A stretch of 64,000 nt of DNA from Acidobacterium sp. (GTDB lineage: Bacteria > Acidobacteriota > Vicinamibacteria > Vicinamibacterales > UBA2999). This document shows, one piece after another, positions 42,241-54,436 of this stretch. Numbering within the stretch: position 1 is the stretch's first letter; each line of letters opens with the position of its first letter. A program made the position numbers and the translations under genes. The DNA is taken from the NCBI GenBank assembly GCA_002737365.1, contig NSIL01000008.1, positions 55,035 to 119,034 on the forward strand, given 5' to 3'. The notes beneath the pieces were generated by a model that made no database searches, had not been told where the DNA came from, and saw only the letters and a list, made by a program, of their open reading frames with translations.

Positions 42241-42689
42241 CTGTGGCGTTCGATCAGACCCTCGCGCAGACCCGCCTTCTTGCGCAGTCGCGCCTCAGCG
42301 CGCGCCATCTTGCCGTGGTCCGTGTCGTGGTCGTAGCCGAGCAAATGCAGCAGGCCGTGCAGCGCGAGCACCTTCAGCTCGGTGCTCACCGGGTGCCCGG
42401 CGTCGCGGGCCTGGCGCGTGGCCACGCCCGAGGCGATCACCACGTCGCCGAGGAACGAAGACACACCGGGCATCTGCGTGGCCGGGAACGATAGCACGTC
42501 GGTCGCGGTGTTCTTACCGCGGAATTGCCGATTGAGCGCGCGCATGCGGCGATCGGAGACCACGGCAATGCTGACGTCACCTTTGGCCGACGCCGGCGCA
42601 GAGCGCTGCAGCCAGGCGCCAAGTCCACGCGTGGCGGTGGTCTTCGAATCCGGAGTGGCGAGACTAACGTGCAGACGGGCCGCTGCCAT
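42237..42689 (-). CDS. ybeY: Endoribonuclease YbeY
   Basis: A 150-residue protein with the zinc motif HGLLHLLGYDHDTDH (HxxxHxxGxDH), the NxxFRGKNTATDVLSFP strand and FLGDVVIA. YbeY is a 16S rRNA 3' end processing and ribosome quality-control nuclease. The start overlaps the phoH 3' end by 26 bp, since no later Met fits. It precedes corC-like and era. Confidence 0.95.
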   Translation of the reverse strand: MAAARLHVSLATPDSKTTATRGLGAWLQRSAPASAKGDVSIAVVSDRRMRALNRQFRGKNTATDVLSFPATQMPGVSSFLGDVVIASGVATRQARDAGHPVSTELKVLALHGLLHLLGYDHDTDHGKMARAEARLRKKAGLREGLIERHR

Positions 42690-43623
42690 ATGCGTCGTAC
42701 GCTTTCACAATCGCCTGGACCAGCTTGTGCCGGACCACATCGCGATCGTCGAAGTGAATAAACGAGATGCCGTCAACCTTGCCGACCACTTCCATGGCCT
42801 GCACCAGGCCCGACATCCGGCCCAGTGGAAGGTCGATCTGCGTGACGTCGCCAGTGACAATCGCTTTTGAGCCGAAGCCCAAGCGCGTCAGGAACATCTT
42901 CATCTGCTCAACGGTCGTGTTCTGTGCTTCGTCCAGGATCACCACCGCATCGTTGAGCGTGCGCCCGCGCATGAACGCCAGTGGCGCCACTTCGATGGTC
43001 CCGCGTTCGAGCAGGCGATCCGCCTTCTCAGTGTCGACCATCTCGTACAGCGCATCGTAGAGCGGACGAAGGTATGGATTGACCTTCTCCTGCAGGTCGC
43101 CCGGCAGGAACCCCAGCTTCTCGCCGGCCTCGACGGCCGGGCGCACCAGCACGATACGGCTGACCTTCTTCGTCAACAGATAGCTGACCGCTTGCGCCAT
43201 CGCCAGGTAGGTCTTGCCGGTACCGGCCGGACCAATGCCAAACACGATGTCGAATTGATCGATGGCGTCGAGGTAGCGGCGCTGATTCGCCGACTTCGGG
43301 GCAATCCGCTTCTTGCCGGCCTGGCGCAGTTGCCCGTCCTTCAGGAAGTGATCGCGCAGGTCGATCGCGCCATCGTCCACGAGCAGTTGCGACGCGGTCT
43401 TCACGTCGCGGTCGGAGATCGAGTGGCCTTCGGTGATGAGCGCGCCGAGCTGCTCGATCAGGCGCGCCACTTTCGCGGTGTTCGCAGGCAATCCCTCGAC
43501 CAGCAGTTCGTGGCCCTGGGTCCGGATGCGGACATTGAGGAGAGCTTCCAGTTGCCGGAGGTTGACGTCGTAGGCCCCAAACAGGGTCGACATGCCCACC
43601 TCAGGCACCGCTACCTTGCGCAT
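42664..43623 (-). CDS. phoH: PhoH/YbeZ-family ATPase
   Basis: A 319-residue protein with an N-terminal KH-like region (LFGAYDVNLRQLEALLNVRIRTQGHELLVEG) and the PhoH P-loop domain: Walker A GPAGTGKTYLA, RPAVEAGEKLGFLPGD, MRGRTLNDAVVILDEAQNTT (Walker B) and TGDVTQIDLP. YbeZ partners with YbeY in ribosome maturation. It probably starts the long minus-strand string; 108 bp separate it from aspS, with a loose 7-bp hairpin (43675-43701) and no clear promoter. Confidence 0.96.
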   Translation of the reverse strand: MRKVAVPEVGMSTLFGAYDVNLRQLEALLNVRIRTQGHELLVEGLPANTAKVARLIEQLGALITEGHSISDRDVKTASQLLVDDGAIDLRDHFLKDGQLRQAGKKRIAPKSANQRRYLDAIDQFDIVFGIGPAGTGKTYLAMAQAVSYLLTKKVSRIVLVRPAVEAGEKLGFLPGDLQEKVNPYLRPLYDALYEMVDTEKADRLLERGTIEVAPLAFMRGRTLNDAVVILDEAQNTTVEQMKMFLTRLGFGSKAIVTGDVTQIDLPLGRMSGLVQAMEVVGKVDGISFIHFDDRDVVRHKLVQAIVKAYDAYGSGPSAR

Positions 43624-43731
43624 CGACGCCGTGCTGATTCTCGTATCTCCATGGCAGACAAACAGTTAACTGGTCTTGCCGAGCGTATCCGCACCGGCAA
43701 GGCTGGACAAGGCTATCACTCCACCCTTCCT

Positions 43732-45498
43732 TTACGCGATCGGCTTGATATGCAGCTCGCGCATCTGGCGCGGATCCACCGTTGAGGGCGCGTCACACAT
43801 CAAGTCCACGGCCTGGGTCGTCTTCGGGAACGGGATGACCTCGCGAATCGACGTCTCACCGGAGAGCAGCGCGCAGATGCGGTCGAGACCGAGCGCGAGA
43901 CCGCCGTGGGGCGGCGTGCCGTATTCGAGCGATTCGAGGAAGAAGCCGAAGCGGTTCTTGGCATCCTCGTCCGACAGCCCGAGCAGGCGGAACACATCGG
44001 CTTGGGTCTCGCGGTCGTGGATGCGGATGCTGCCGCCGCCGAGCTCCCAGCCGTTCAAAATCACGTCATAGGCCTTGGCGAGAACCTTGCCCGGCTCAGA
44101 CTTCATCAGGTGCAGGTCTTCTTCGCGGGGGGCGGTGAACGGATGATTGACCGAGTCCCAGCGCTTCTCGTCGGTGTTCCAGTCGAACAACGGGAAGTCG
44201 GTGACCCAGGTCAGCTCCCACTTGCCTTCCGGGATCAGGTTCTGCTTCTTGGCTACCTGCAGGCGCAATTGGCCGAGCACCTTTGACGCCGCGTCAGGCG
44301 CACCGGACGCCAGCACGAGCAGGTCTTCCTTCGACGCGCCACACGCCGCGAGCACCCGGCGCGTGCCTTCGTCGCCAATGGCCTTGGCCGACGCCTGCAC
44401 GCCCTCGGCCGTGTAGCGCGCGTAGATCAATCCGGCGGCACCCAGTTGCTTGGCCTGTTCGACCAGCTCGTCGACTTCACGGCGCGAGAACTTCGCCGCT
44501 CCCGGAATGACGAACCCGCGGACCGTGCCGCCGTGAGCCACGGCCTCGCGGAAGATCCCAAAGGGCGACTCGGGGAACAGCGGACCGAAGTCCTGAATCT
44601 GCATGCCGAAGCGCAGGTCGGGCTTGTCGTTGCCGTACTTCGCCATGGCTTCGGCGTGGGGCATGCGCTTGAACGGCCGCGGGATGTCGACGCCGATCTC
44701 CCTGAAGCACGCCGCCAGCGCGCCTTCCACGATCTCGAACACCATGGGCGGCGTGGCGAACGACATTTCGAGGTCCACTTGCGTGAACTCGAGCTGACGA
44801 TCGGCGCGCAGGGCCTCGTCGCGGAAGCAGCGGGCGATCTGCACGTAGCGATCGAAGCCGGCAATCATCAGGATCTGCTTGAAGATCTGCGGCGACTGCG
44901 GCAGCGCATAGAACTCACCAGGGTGCACACGGCTCGGCACCAGGAAGTCGCGCGCTCCTTCGGGCGTGGACTTGGTCAGGATCGGCGTTTCAATCTCGTA
45001 GAAGCCCTGCTCGTCGAAATACTTGCGCAGCGCGATCGTGATGCGGTGCCGGAGCGCGAGGTTCTTCTGGAGCTGCGGACGCCGCAGGTCGAGATAGCGG
45101 TACTTCAGCCGCGTCTCTTCCGAGACGTTCTGGTCTTCGGCGATCGAGAACGGTGGCGTCTTCGCCTCGTTCAGAATCCGGACTTCCTTCGCGCGCACTT
45201 CGACTTCACCCGTCGGCAAGCCCAGGTTCACGGTCTCGGACGAGCGGCGTTCCACCTCGCCCAGGATGGCGACGACAAACTCTGAGCGCAGCGGTTTGGC
45301 TTTCTCGAGCAAGGCCGCATCGCCTTCGATAATCACCTGCGTCAGCCCGTGACGATCGCGAATGTCGAGGAACAGCAACGATCCGAGATCGCGGACGCGA
45401 TGCACCCAGCCCAGCAACACGACGTTCCTGCCGACATCGCCAGGACGTAGGGCGCCACAGGTGTGCGTGCGAGCGAGGGCTCCGAGTTGTTCAGCCAT
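43732..45498 (-). CDS. aspS: Aspartate--tRNA ligase
   Basis: A 588-residue bacterial-type class IIb synthetase. An OB-fold anticodon domain (NVVLLGWVHRVRDLGSLLFLDIRDRHG), motif 1 and FLVPSRVHPGEFYALPQSPQIFKQILM, motif 2 CFRDEALRADRQLEFTQVDLEM, GAD insertion (about 290-420), and motif 3 GLALGLDRICALLSG. The RDLGS sequence has Leu where non-discriminating AspRS often has His, which suggests it charges tRNA-Asp only. Last gene of the pheA-to-aspS string, 3 bp after hisS. Confidence 0.98.
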   Translation of the reverse strand: MAEQLGALARTHTCGALRPGDVGRNVVLLGWVHRVRDLGSLLFLDIRDRHGLTQVIIEGDAALLEKAKPLRSEFVVAILGEVERRSSETVNLGLPTGEVEVRAKEVRILNEAKTPPFSIAEDQNVSEETRLKYRYLDLRRPQLQKNLALRHRITIALRKYFDEQGFYEIETPILTKSTPEGARDFLVPSRVHPGEFYALPQSPQIFKQILMIAGFDRYVQIARCFRDEALRADRQLEFTQVDLEMSFATPPMVFEIVEGALAACFREIGVDIPRPFKRMPHAEAMAKYGNDKPDLRFGMQIQDFGPLFPESPFGIFREAVAHGGTVRGFVIPGAAKFSRREVDELVEQAKQLGAAGLIYARYTAEGVQASAKAIGDEGTRRVLAACGASKEDLLVLASGAPDAASKVLGQLRLQVAKKQNLIPEGKWELTWVTDFPLFDWNTDEKRWDSVNHPFTAPREEDLHLMKSEPGKVLAKAYDVILNGWELGGGSIRIHDRETQADVFRLLGLSDEDAKNRFGFFLESLEYGTPPHGGLALGLDRICALLSGETSIREVIPFPKTTQAVDLMCDAPSTVDPRQMRELHIKPIA

Positions 45499-45501
45499 TA
45501 C

Positions 45502-46845
45502 CTAAATCTTCGTCTTTAAATATGCGGCCACATCGGCCCGCGGTCGTGAGTCGTCCTGGCGCGTCGCGAGCGTGCGAACACTCACAGTACCTGCTGCCAG
45601 CTCGGGTTTACCAATCACTGCTGCAAATGGAATGCCCCTGGCCTGCGCATACTGAAACTGCTTAACGATGGCGCCCTTCTGATTGTCTTCGGTTGGCGCT
45701 TCCGGATAAAGCTCGACCCGCAGCCCGGCGGCGCGGAACTCGGTGGCCAGTGCCAGGCAGAGGTCGGTCTTCGCGGCAAACCACTGCACGACCATGACGT
45801 CCGCGGCGCTCGCGACCAGCGACGGCGGGAACATGTTGCGCTCCGCCATCACCACGAGCATGCGCTCGAGGCCGAGCGAGATGCCGCAGGCCGGCACGTC
45901 CTCGCCGGAAAACATGCCAATCAGGTTGTCGTAGCGGCCGCCGCCACCGAGGCTGCCGGCCAGATCGGGAACCGCAATCTCGAAGATCGCACCCGTGTAG
46001 TAACCCAGACCGCGCGCGAGGAACAGGTCGAGCCGGACTGTTCCAGCCGCAGATGTGACCGCCGACAACGCAAGAATCTCTCTCAGCTCACCAATGGCGC
46101 TCTGGGCAGCCGGCAGGGCCTCGCCGATCAGGTCCAGGACTGACTCTGGTGTGCAGCAGAGAAGGCATGCCGCGTACAACGCTGTCATGGCGTCAACCGT
46201 GCCCGCAGGCAGGCCCTGGGCCAGCAGGTCGCCCTTGACCCCGTCGAGACCCACCTTGTCAAGTTTGTCCAACGCCACCAGAACGGTGGCGTGCTGTTCG
46301 GCCGGCACGTGCCACGTCTCAAGCATCGCGCTCAGAAGCTGACGATGATTGAGCCGGATCGTGAAGTCGGTAAAGCCGAGTCGCGAAAGCACATCTGCGG
46401 CTGCAGCAAGAAGCTCGGCCTCGACCGCCGTCGACTTCGAGCCAATGGCATCGACGTCGCACTGGTAGAACTCACGGAAGCGGCCCTTCTGCGGCCGGTC
46501 GGCACGCCACACCGGCTGCACCTGGTAGCGCTTGAAGAACTTCGGCAGCTTGCCACGATACTCTGCCGCCACGCGAGCCAACGGCACTGTCAGGTCGTAG
46601 CGCAGTGCGAGATCGGCCTGGCCGGTCTGGGCGCCTTCGCCGCGCTTCAGGATCTTGAAGATCAGGCGATCGCCTTCTTCGCCATACTTCCCCTGCAGCG
46701 TTTCGAGGTTCTCGACCGACGGCGTCTCGAGCGGCTCGAAGCCATACCGCTCATACACCTCGGTAACGACGCCAATGACGTAGCGGCGCCGCCGGACGTC
46801 TTCCGGCAGGAAGTCGCGCATGCCGCGTGCGGGTCCGGTATTCAC
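45502..46845 (-). CDS. hisS: Histidine--tRNA ligase
   Basis: A 447-residue class II synthetase with RGMRDFLPEDVRRRRYV at the start, DLTVPLARVAAEY (motif 1 neighbourhood), motif 2 KFFKRYQVQPVWRADRPQKGRFREFYQCDVDAIG, the histidine-A loop GLGYYTGAIFEI, motif 3 GISLGLERM and the C-terminal anticodon domain (VELYPEAPTEDNQKGAIVKQFQYAQARGIPFAAVIG). The ATG overlaps the preceding stop as ATGA. Confidence 0.97.
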   Translation of the reverse strand: MNTGPARGMRDFLPEDVRRRRYVIGVVTEVYERYGFEPLETPSVENLETLQGKYGEEGDRLIFKILKRGEGAQTGQADLALRYDLTVPLARVAAEYRGKLPKFFKRYQVQPVWRADRPQKGRFREFYQCDVDAIGSKSTAVEAELLAAAADVLSRLGFTDFTIRLNHRQLLSAMLETWHVPAEQHATVLVALDKLDKVGLDGVKGDLLAQGLPAGTVDAMTALYAACLLCCTPESVLDLIGEALPAAQSAIGELREILALSAVTSAAGTVRLDLFLARGLGYYTGAIFEIAVPDLAGSLGGGGRYDNLIGMFSGEDVPACGISLGLERMLVVMAERNMFPPSLVASAADVMVVQWFAAKTDLCLALATEFRAAGLRVELYPEAPTEDNQKGAIVKQFQYAQARGIPFAAVIGKPELAAGTVSVRTLATRQDDSRPRADVAAYLKTKI

Positions 46846-47381
46846 TTGAATCCCAGCGGCTTGGTCGGCCTGGTCTCGGTTGAGTAGTCGAGTCGATACT
46901 GCACGTAGTTGTCGGCGTACCAGCGGATCTCGGCGACCTCTTCGTCGGTCAGTTGCCGCTTCACCTTGCCGGGCCGGCCCATCACCAGCGAGCGCGCCGG
47001 AATCCGTGTGCCTTCGGTGAGCAACGTGCCGGCGGCAATCACGCAGTCGGACTCGATGTGGACGCCGTTGAGCAACACCGCCGCCATGCCGATCAGCACT
47101 CGATTCTCAATCGTCGTCCCATGGACAACGGCGGAGTGGCCGACGGTCACGTCGTCACCGATGATCGTCGGATGCGTGTCGCGCATCACGTGGATCATCG
47201 TCAGGTCCTGGATGTTGGTGCGGGCGCCGATGCGAATGTGATTCACGTCGCCGCGAATGACGGCATTCATCCACACGGAGGACTCGGTGCCAATCTCGAC
47301 GGCACCGATGACCTGCGCGCTCTGATCCACGTACGCAGACTTCTCGACGCGCGGCGACTGGCCTTTGAACGAGCGTAGCAT
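46842..47381 (-). CDS. Gamma-carbonic anhydrase-like hexapeptide protein
   Basis: A 179-residue left-handed beta-helix protein (VIGAVEIGTESSVWMNAVIRGDVNHIRIGARTNIQDLTMIHV). The zinc-type His residues are in IHVMRD and GHSAVVHG, arranged as in the YrdA/PaaY gamma-carbonic anhydrase family. Many members lack measurable carbonic anhydrase activity, so the function is uncertain. It sits between dcd (0 bp gap) and hisS (ATGA). Confidence 0.9.
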   Translation of the reverse strand: MLRSFKGQSPRVEKSAYVDQSAQVIGAVEIGTESSVWMNAVIRGDVNHIRIGARTNIQDLTMIHVMRDTHPTIIGDDVTVGHSAVVHGTTIENRVLIGMAAVLLNGVHIESDCVIAAGTLLTEGTRIPARSLVMGRPGKVKRQLTDEEVAEIRWYADNYVQYRLDYSTETRPTKPLGFK

Positions 47382-47936
47382 CTAGATTTTCGGAAGGGTG
47401 ACGCCCCGCTGCGCCTGATACTTCCCCTTCTTGTCCTTATAGGAAATCTCGCAGGGCTCGTCGCTCTGGAAGAACAGCACCTGGGCAATGCCCTCGTTGG
47501 CGTAGATCTTCGCCGGCAGCGGCGTGGTGTTCGAAATTTCGATCGTCACGTGACCTTCCCACTCGGGCTCGAACGGCGTCACGTTGACGATGATGCCGCA
47601 GCGGGCATAGGTGCTCTTGCCCAGGCAGATCGTCAGAACATCGCGTGGAATGCGGAAGTACTCAATCGTGGACGCCAGCGCGAACGAATTGGGCGGCACA
47701 ATGCAGACGTCGCCGACAATGTCGACAAACGACTTCGGGTCGAAGTTTTTCGGGTCGACCACCGTATTGTAGACGTTGGTGAACACCTTGAACTCGTTGC
47801 CAACCCGGCAGTCGTAGCCGTACGACGAGACGCCGTACGAGACGACACCGGCGCGGACCTGTCGATCCTCGAACGGCTCGATCATGCCGTGCTCGAGGGC
47901 CATCTTCCGGATCCACCGGTCCGCCTTAATCGCCAC
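47382..47936 (-). CDS. dcd: dCTP deaminase
   Basis: A 184-residue trimeric enzyme, converting dCTP to dUTP for thymidylate synthesis. [22 protein letters not shown] at the start, [19 protein letters not shown], the catalytic block [41 protein letters not shown] (Glu in EPEWEG), and the C-terminal [19 protein letters not shown] are family-specific. Whether it is a bifunctional deaminase/dUTPase is not evident. Between ndk and the gamma-CA gene. Confidence 0.96.
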   Translation of the reverse strand: MAIKADRWIRKMALEHGMIEPFEDRQVRAGVVSYGVSSYGYDCRVGNEFKVFTNVYNTVVDPKNFDPKSFVDIVGDVCIVPPNSFALASTIEYFRIPRDVLTICLGKSTYARCGIIVNVTPFEPEWEGHVTIEISNTTPLPAKIYANEGIAQVLFFQSDEPCEISYKDKKGKYQAQRGVTLPKI

Positions 47937-47939
47937 GTT

Positions 47940-48350
47940 CTAGAGCTCCATGCCGCGGAAGAAATACCCGAGTTCGAACGCGGCCGTGTCCGGTGCATCC
48001 GAGCCGTGGGTGGCGTTGTTGTCGATCGACGCGCCGAAGTCCTTGCGCATCGTGCCGGCCTCAGCCTTGGCGGGGTCGGTCGCGCCCATCAGGTCGCGCC
48101 ATTCCTTGATGGCAGCCGGCGCCTCAAGGCACAGGACGACACAGGGCCCCGACGACATGAAATCGGTCAGGCCGCCGAAAAAGGGCCGTGCCTTGTGCAC
48201 ATGATAGAAGCCTTCGGCCTCGCCCTTGCTCATGTGGATCATGCGCATCCCGCGGACGGTGAAACCGGCCCCTTCAATGCGCGCGAGGATCTGTCCGGCG
48301 ACCTTGTTCTTGACGGCGTCCGGCTTAATGATCGCAAACGTTCTTTCCAT
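47940..48350 (-). CDS. ndk: Nucleoside diphosphate kinase
   Basis: A 136-residue kinase with the N-terminal [12 protein letters not shown] and the active-site motif NATHGSD (catalytic His). [15 protein letters not shown] and RKDFG are also typical. Balances NTP pools, functionally close to dcd beside it and to pyrG in this window. 18 bp after pheA. Confidence 0.97.
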   Translation of the reverse strand: MERTFAIIKPDAVKNKVAGQILARIEGAGFTVRGMRMIHMSKGEAEGFYHVHKARPFFGGLTDFMSSGPCVVLCLEAPAAIKEWRDLMGATDPAKAEAGTMRKDFGASIDNNATHGSDAPDTAAFELGYFFRGMEL

Positions 48351-48368
48351 ATCCGGCTGATTATATCT

Positions 48369-49511
48369 TCACCGTGGCAACTCCCGGGAGGGATAGCAGC
48401 CGAGCACCTTCAGGAACACCGTCCGGGCCGCTAGTCCGGTCAGGGCCGCCTGTATCCGGGGTTCGCCGAGGTGCCCTTCCACGTCGATATAGAACACGTA
48501 CTCCCAGGGCATGCCCGGGCGGGGCCGCGACTCGAGCTTCGTGAGATTGAGCCCCTCCTCCGCAATGATGTTCAGGCACCGCACCAGGGCCCCATGCTCG
48601 TGACGGGTCGACAACACCATGGACACCTTGGCGGCAATGCGTGGGTCGCAATCCTCCGGGTGGGCCGACACCACGACAAAACGGGTGTAGTTCACCGGCT
48701 GGTTGGCGATGTCGCGCTTGAGGACGTGAAGACCGAAGTGCACGCCGGCCTCCTCGCTGGCAATGGCTGCCTCGGTTGGATCCTTGAGGTCGCGAATGTG
48801 CCGGGCAGCCAGGGCGGTGTTCGCAGCCGCCACCCCCTCGCACCCCGGCAGCCCGGCCAGGAACTCGCTGCACTGGGACAGCGCCTGCGGATGCGAGTGA
48901 ATGCGGCGAATGGATTCCAGCGGTGCGTCGGCTACGCCGAGCAGGCAGTGGCGGACATCGACAATCTCTTCGCCCACCAGCGACAGGTTGTAGCGCAGCA
49001 GAAGGTCGTAGGCCTCGTAGACCGAACCGGCCGTGGTGTTCTCGATCGGCAGCATGCCGCGGTCGACGTGGCCTTCGATCACGCCGTCGAGCATCTCCTT
49101 GAAAGTGGGATACGCCTTCAGGCTTACCGCCCGGCTCGTGACGCCGAAATGCTGCAGAGCAGCTTGATGCCCATACGCCCCTTCGGTGCCCTGGAAGGCC
49201 ACCCGCAACTCGGTCTGGGCCGCGTCGGGACTGGCGTGCAACTGGTCGTGCTGACGCCTGACCGAGTCATCGAGAATCTCGCGGAAGATGCGCCGCACAA
49301 ATGCCGGATCCAGCCCGAGTCGCTCGCCCACCGCCGAACGGTGCTGCAGCAGCGCCGTTTCGCGATCGGCGTCGCGCACCGGGCCGTCGCCGCCGGCCTT
49401 CACCCGCGCGATGTCGCGCGCCAGGCGCGCTCGCTCACCGAGCGCCGACACCAGCACCGCATCAATGTCATCCAGACTCTTCCGAAGCGACGCTAAATCC
49501 TGACCAGTCAT
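48369..49511 (-). CDS. pheA: Bifunctional chorismate mutase/prephenate dehydratase
   Basis: The ATG at 49511 has a good Shine-Dalgarno (GGGAGG, about 5-6 nt); upstream in-frame codons lie in the leader hairpin. The 380-residue protein has an AroQ chorismate mutase (about 5-90; RDIARVKAGG), the prephenate dehydratase domain (FQGTEGAYGHQAALQHFG, PIENTTAGSVYEAYDLL, NYTRFVVV) and a C-terminal ACT domain with GALVRCLNIIAEEGLNLTKLESRP, the phenylalanine-binding GAL and ESRP motifs. It makes phenylpyruvate from chorismate and is expected to be feedback-inhibited by Phe. First gene of its string, behind a terminator-like leader. Confidence 0.96.
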   Translation of the reverse strand: MTGQDLASLRKSLDDIDAVLVSALGERARLARDIARVKAGGDGPVRDADRETALLQHRSAVGERLGLDPAFVRRIFREILDDSVRRQHDQLHASPDAAQTELRVAFQGTEGAYGHQAALQHFGVTSRAVSLKAYPTFKEMLDGVIEGHVDRGMLPIENTTAGSVYEAYDLLLRYNLSLVGEEIVDVRHCLLGVADAPLESIRRIHSHPQALSQCSEFLAGLPGCEGVAAANTALAARHIRDLKDPTEAAIASEEAGVHFGLHVLKRDIANQPVNYTRFVVVSAHPEDCDPRIAAKVSMVLSTRHEHGALVRCLNIIAEEGLNLTKLESRPRPGMPWEYVFYIDVEGHLGEPRIQAALTGLAARTVFLKVLGCYPSRELPR

Positions 49512-49526
49512 CACGCCCTCCCAGAC

Positions 49527-49551
49527 AGGCAACCCCAAGAAGGGGTTGCCT
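49527..49551 (-). promoter_or_regulatory. Leader hairpin just upstream of pheA
   Basis: A perfect 10-bp stem (AGGCAACCCC / GGGGTTGCCT, 5-nt loop) ends about 15 nt before the pheA start codon, just before its Shine-Dalgarno. It could influence translation or be a dispersed palindrome. Confidence 0.55.
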
Positions 49552-49566
49552 CCACCGTTCCTGCCC

Positions 49567-49609
49567 AAAACGAAAACCGCCGCCTCAGCGTGAACTGGGG
49601 CGGCGGTTT
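49567..49609 (-). terminator. Intrinsic terminator in the pheA leader, candidate attenuator
   Basis: On the minus strand an 11-bp stem AAACCGCCGCC/GGCGGCGGTTT is followed by TTTTCGTTTT, a good factor-independent terminator. It lies downstream of sucD and also downstream of a strong promoter that reads into pheA, so it can end sucCD transcripts and interrupt pheA leader transcripts. Confidence 0.75.
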
Positions 49610-49663
49610 CAGATCCTGGTGAATTCTCGCGACTTACGCCCGGGCCTAGACGTTCACGCAGCG

Positions 49664-49692
49664 ATTATAGTGCGTCAAGCCCCAAGTCCCAA
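49664..49692 (-). promoter_or_regulatory. pheA promoter (TTGGGA-N17-TATAAT)
   Basis: On the minus strand a -35 TTGGGA (49687-49692) and a perfect -10 TATAAT (49664-49669) are spaced by exactly 17 bp, giving a start near 49657 and a leader of about 146 nt. The promoter begins right at the sucD 3' end. Confidence 0.7.
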
Positions 49693-49695
49693 GCC

Positions 49696-50573
49696 TCAAG
49701 CTTTTTTCATCACGTCAACGAGAGCCTGGCCCATGTCGGCCGGGCTCTTGACGACGCGGACGCCGGCCGCGGTGAGCGCGGCCATTTTTTCGGCGGCCGT
49801 ACCCTTGCCACCGGCGATAATCGCCCCGGCGTGGCCCATGCGACGACCTTCAGGCGCAGTCTGACCCGCAATGAAGGCCACAATCGGCTTCTTGAAGTTG
49901 AGCTTGATCCAGGCCGCCGCTTCTTCCTCGGCCGACCCGCCAATTTCGCCGATCATAATCACGGCGTCGGTCTCGGGATCCTTCTGGAACAGATCCAGCG
50001 CGTCAATGTGTGTGGTCCCGATCATCGGGTCGCCGCCGATGCCGATGCAGGTGCTCTGCCCCAGGCCCTGGCGGGTCAATTGATCAATCGCCTCGTAGGT
50101 GAGCGTGCCGCTCTTCGAGACGATGCCGATGCGGCCTTCCTTGCAGATGTTGGCGGGGATGATGCCGGCCTTGCCCTTGCCAGGCGAGATGATGCCCGGG
50201 CAATTGGGGCCGATCAGGCGCGTCTTGGGATAGTCCTTCATAAAAGTCATCGCCTTCAGCATGTCGATCACGGGAATCCCTTCCGTGATGCAGACCACGA
50301 GGCCGATACCGGCCGCCGCGGCTTCCATCATCGCGTCGGCGGCAAATGGCGGCGGCACGAAGATTACCGAGGCGTTGGCGCCGGTCTCCTTCGCGGCGTC
50401 GGCGACGGTGTTGAACACCGGCCAGCCCTCATGCGTGGTGCCGCCCTTGCCGGGGGTCACGCCACCCACGACGGCGGTGTGGTAGGCCGCCGCGGCCTTG
50501 GCGTGAAACGTACCCTCACGTCCCGTGATGCCCTGGACGATCAACCGCGTGTTGTTGTCGAGTAGCACTGCCA

Positions 50574-50574
<1 letters not shown>
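49696..50574 (-). CDS. sucD: Succinate--CoA ligase alpha subunit
   Basis: A 292-residue subunit. CoA-binding [22 protein letters not shown], the catalytic phospho-His in [12 protein letters not shown], and [18 protein letters not shown]. With SucC it makes succinate and ATP/GTP from succinyl-CoA in the TCA cycle. The start overlaps the sucC stop by 1 bp (TAATG). Confidence 0.98.
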
Positions 50575-51752
<1,178 letters not shown>

Positions 51753-51812
51753 GTGCAGGGAAACAGTTTAATACATTCCGGGTGTTACCATTAGAAGTCG
51801 GACATCTCCTCA

Positions 51813-52487
51813 ATGACACTTCAGAAAGCGCTTTCCTCATCTATCGGTTCCAAGTTCCTCATCGCGCTCACGGGGCTGTTCTTATTCCTGTTCCTCGTCG
51901 GCCACCTGGCCGGCAACCTGCTTTTTATGCTTGGCGCCGACGCGTTCAATAACTACGCGCACGCCCTGATCAGCAACCCCCTGATCCTGGTTGCCGAGGG
52001 CGGCCTGATCGCCATCTTCCTGCTCCACATCTTCAAGACGGTCACCATGTTCGTCGCCAATCGTCGGGCCCGGCCCGACCGCTACGCGGCCAAGAAGTGG
52101 GCGAAGACCAAGAACGACCGCAGTCGCAAGACGCTCTCGTCCACCACGATGATCCTGACCGGGACCATCACCTTGCTCTTCCTGGTCACGCACCTCGCGA
52201 CGTTCAAGTACGGGCCGTACTACGAGACCACCGAGGGTATTCGTGATCTCTACCGCCTGCAATTTGCCGTCTTCAGCAACCCGGGGTACGTCGCGTTCTA
52301 CCTGGTCGCGATGGGCGTGATCGGTTTTCACTTGTGGCACGGCATCTCGAGCGCCGCCCAGTCGTTTGGCGTCGACAGTCCTCGCTGGACCCCGCGCCTC
52401 ATCTGGACCGGACGGGTGTTCACTGTGGCGGTCTCCCTGGGCTTCGCCCTGCTGCCCATCTACACCTTCGTCATGGGGCGTAACTGA
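51813..52487 (+). CDS. sdhC: Succinate dehydrogenase cytochrome b subunit (B-type, di-heme)
   Basis: A 224-residue membrane anchor with five hydrophobic helices in one chain, as in succinate:quinone oxidoreductases of the B type (one anchor with two hemes), as opposed to SdhC plus SdhD. The axial His candidates are His31 (VGHLAGN), His72 (LLHIFK), His127 (VTHLATF), and His173/His176 (GFHLWHG). The following genes are sdhA and sdhB. The quinone (probably menaquinone) is inferred from the type. Confidence 0.93.
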   Translation: MTLQKALSSSIGSKFLIALTGLFLFLFLVGHLAGNLLFMLGADAFNNYAHALISNPLILVAEGGLIAIFLLHIFKTVTMFVANRRARPDRYAAKKWAKTKNDRSRKTLSSTTMILTGTITLLFLVTHLATFKYGPYYETTEGIRDLYRLQFAVFSNPGYVAFYLVAMGVIGFHLWHGISSAAQSFGVDSPRWTPRLIWTGRVFTVAVSLGFALLPIYTFVMGRN

Positions 52488-52488
52488 C

Positions 52489-54402
<1,914 letters not shown>

Positions 54403-54405
54403 CGG

Positions 54406-54433
54406 CTGGGGACTCGGGGCTTGAGGCTTGGAA
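54406..54433. repeat. Short direct/heptad repeat in sdhA-sdhB spacer
   Basis: CTGGGGACTCGGGGCTTGAG and GCTTGG continue into the sdhB 5' region. The core GGGACTYGGGGCTTGA recurs inverted at 49676-49692 next to sucD with a single difference. Confidence 0.5.
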
Positions 54434-54436
54434 ATA

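Noticed and set aside
43675..43701. 7-bp hairpin CTTGCCG/CGGCAAG between phoH and aspS as terminator
   Set aside because: The loop is 13 nt and no T-run follows; too weak to call.
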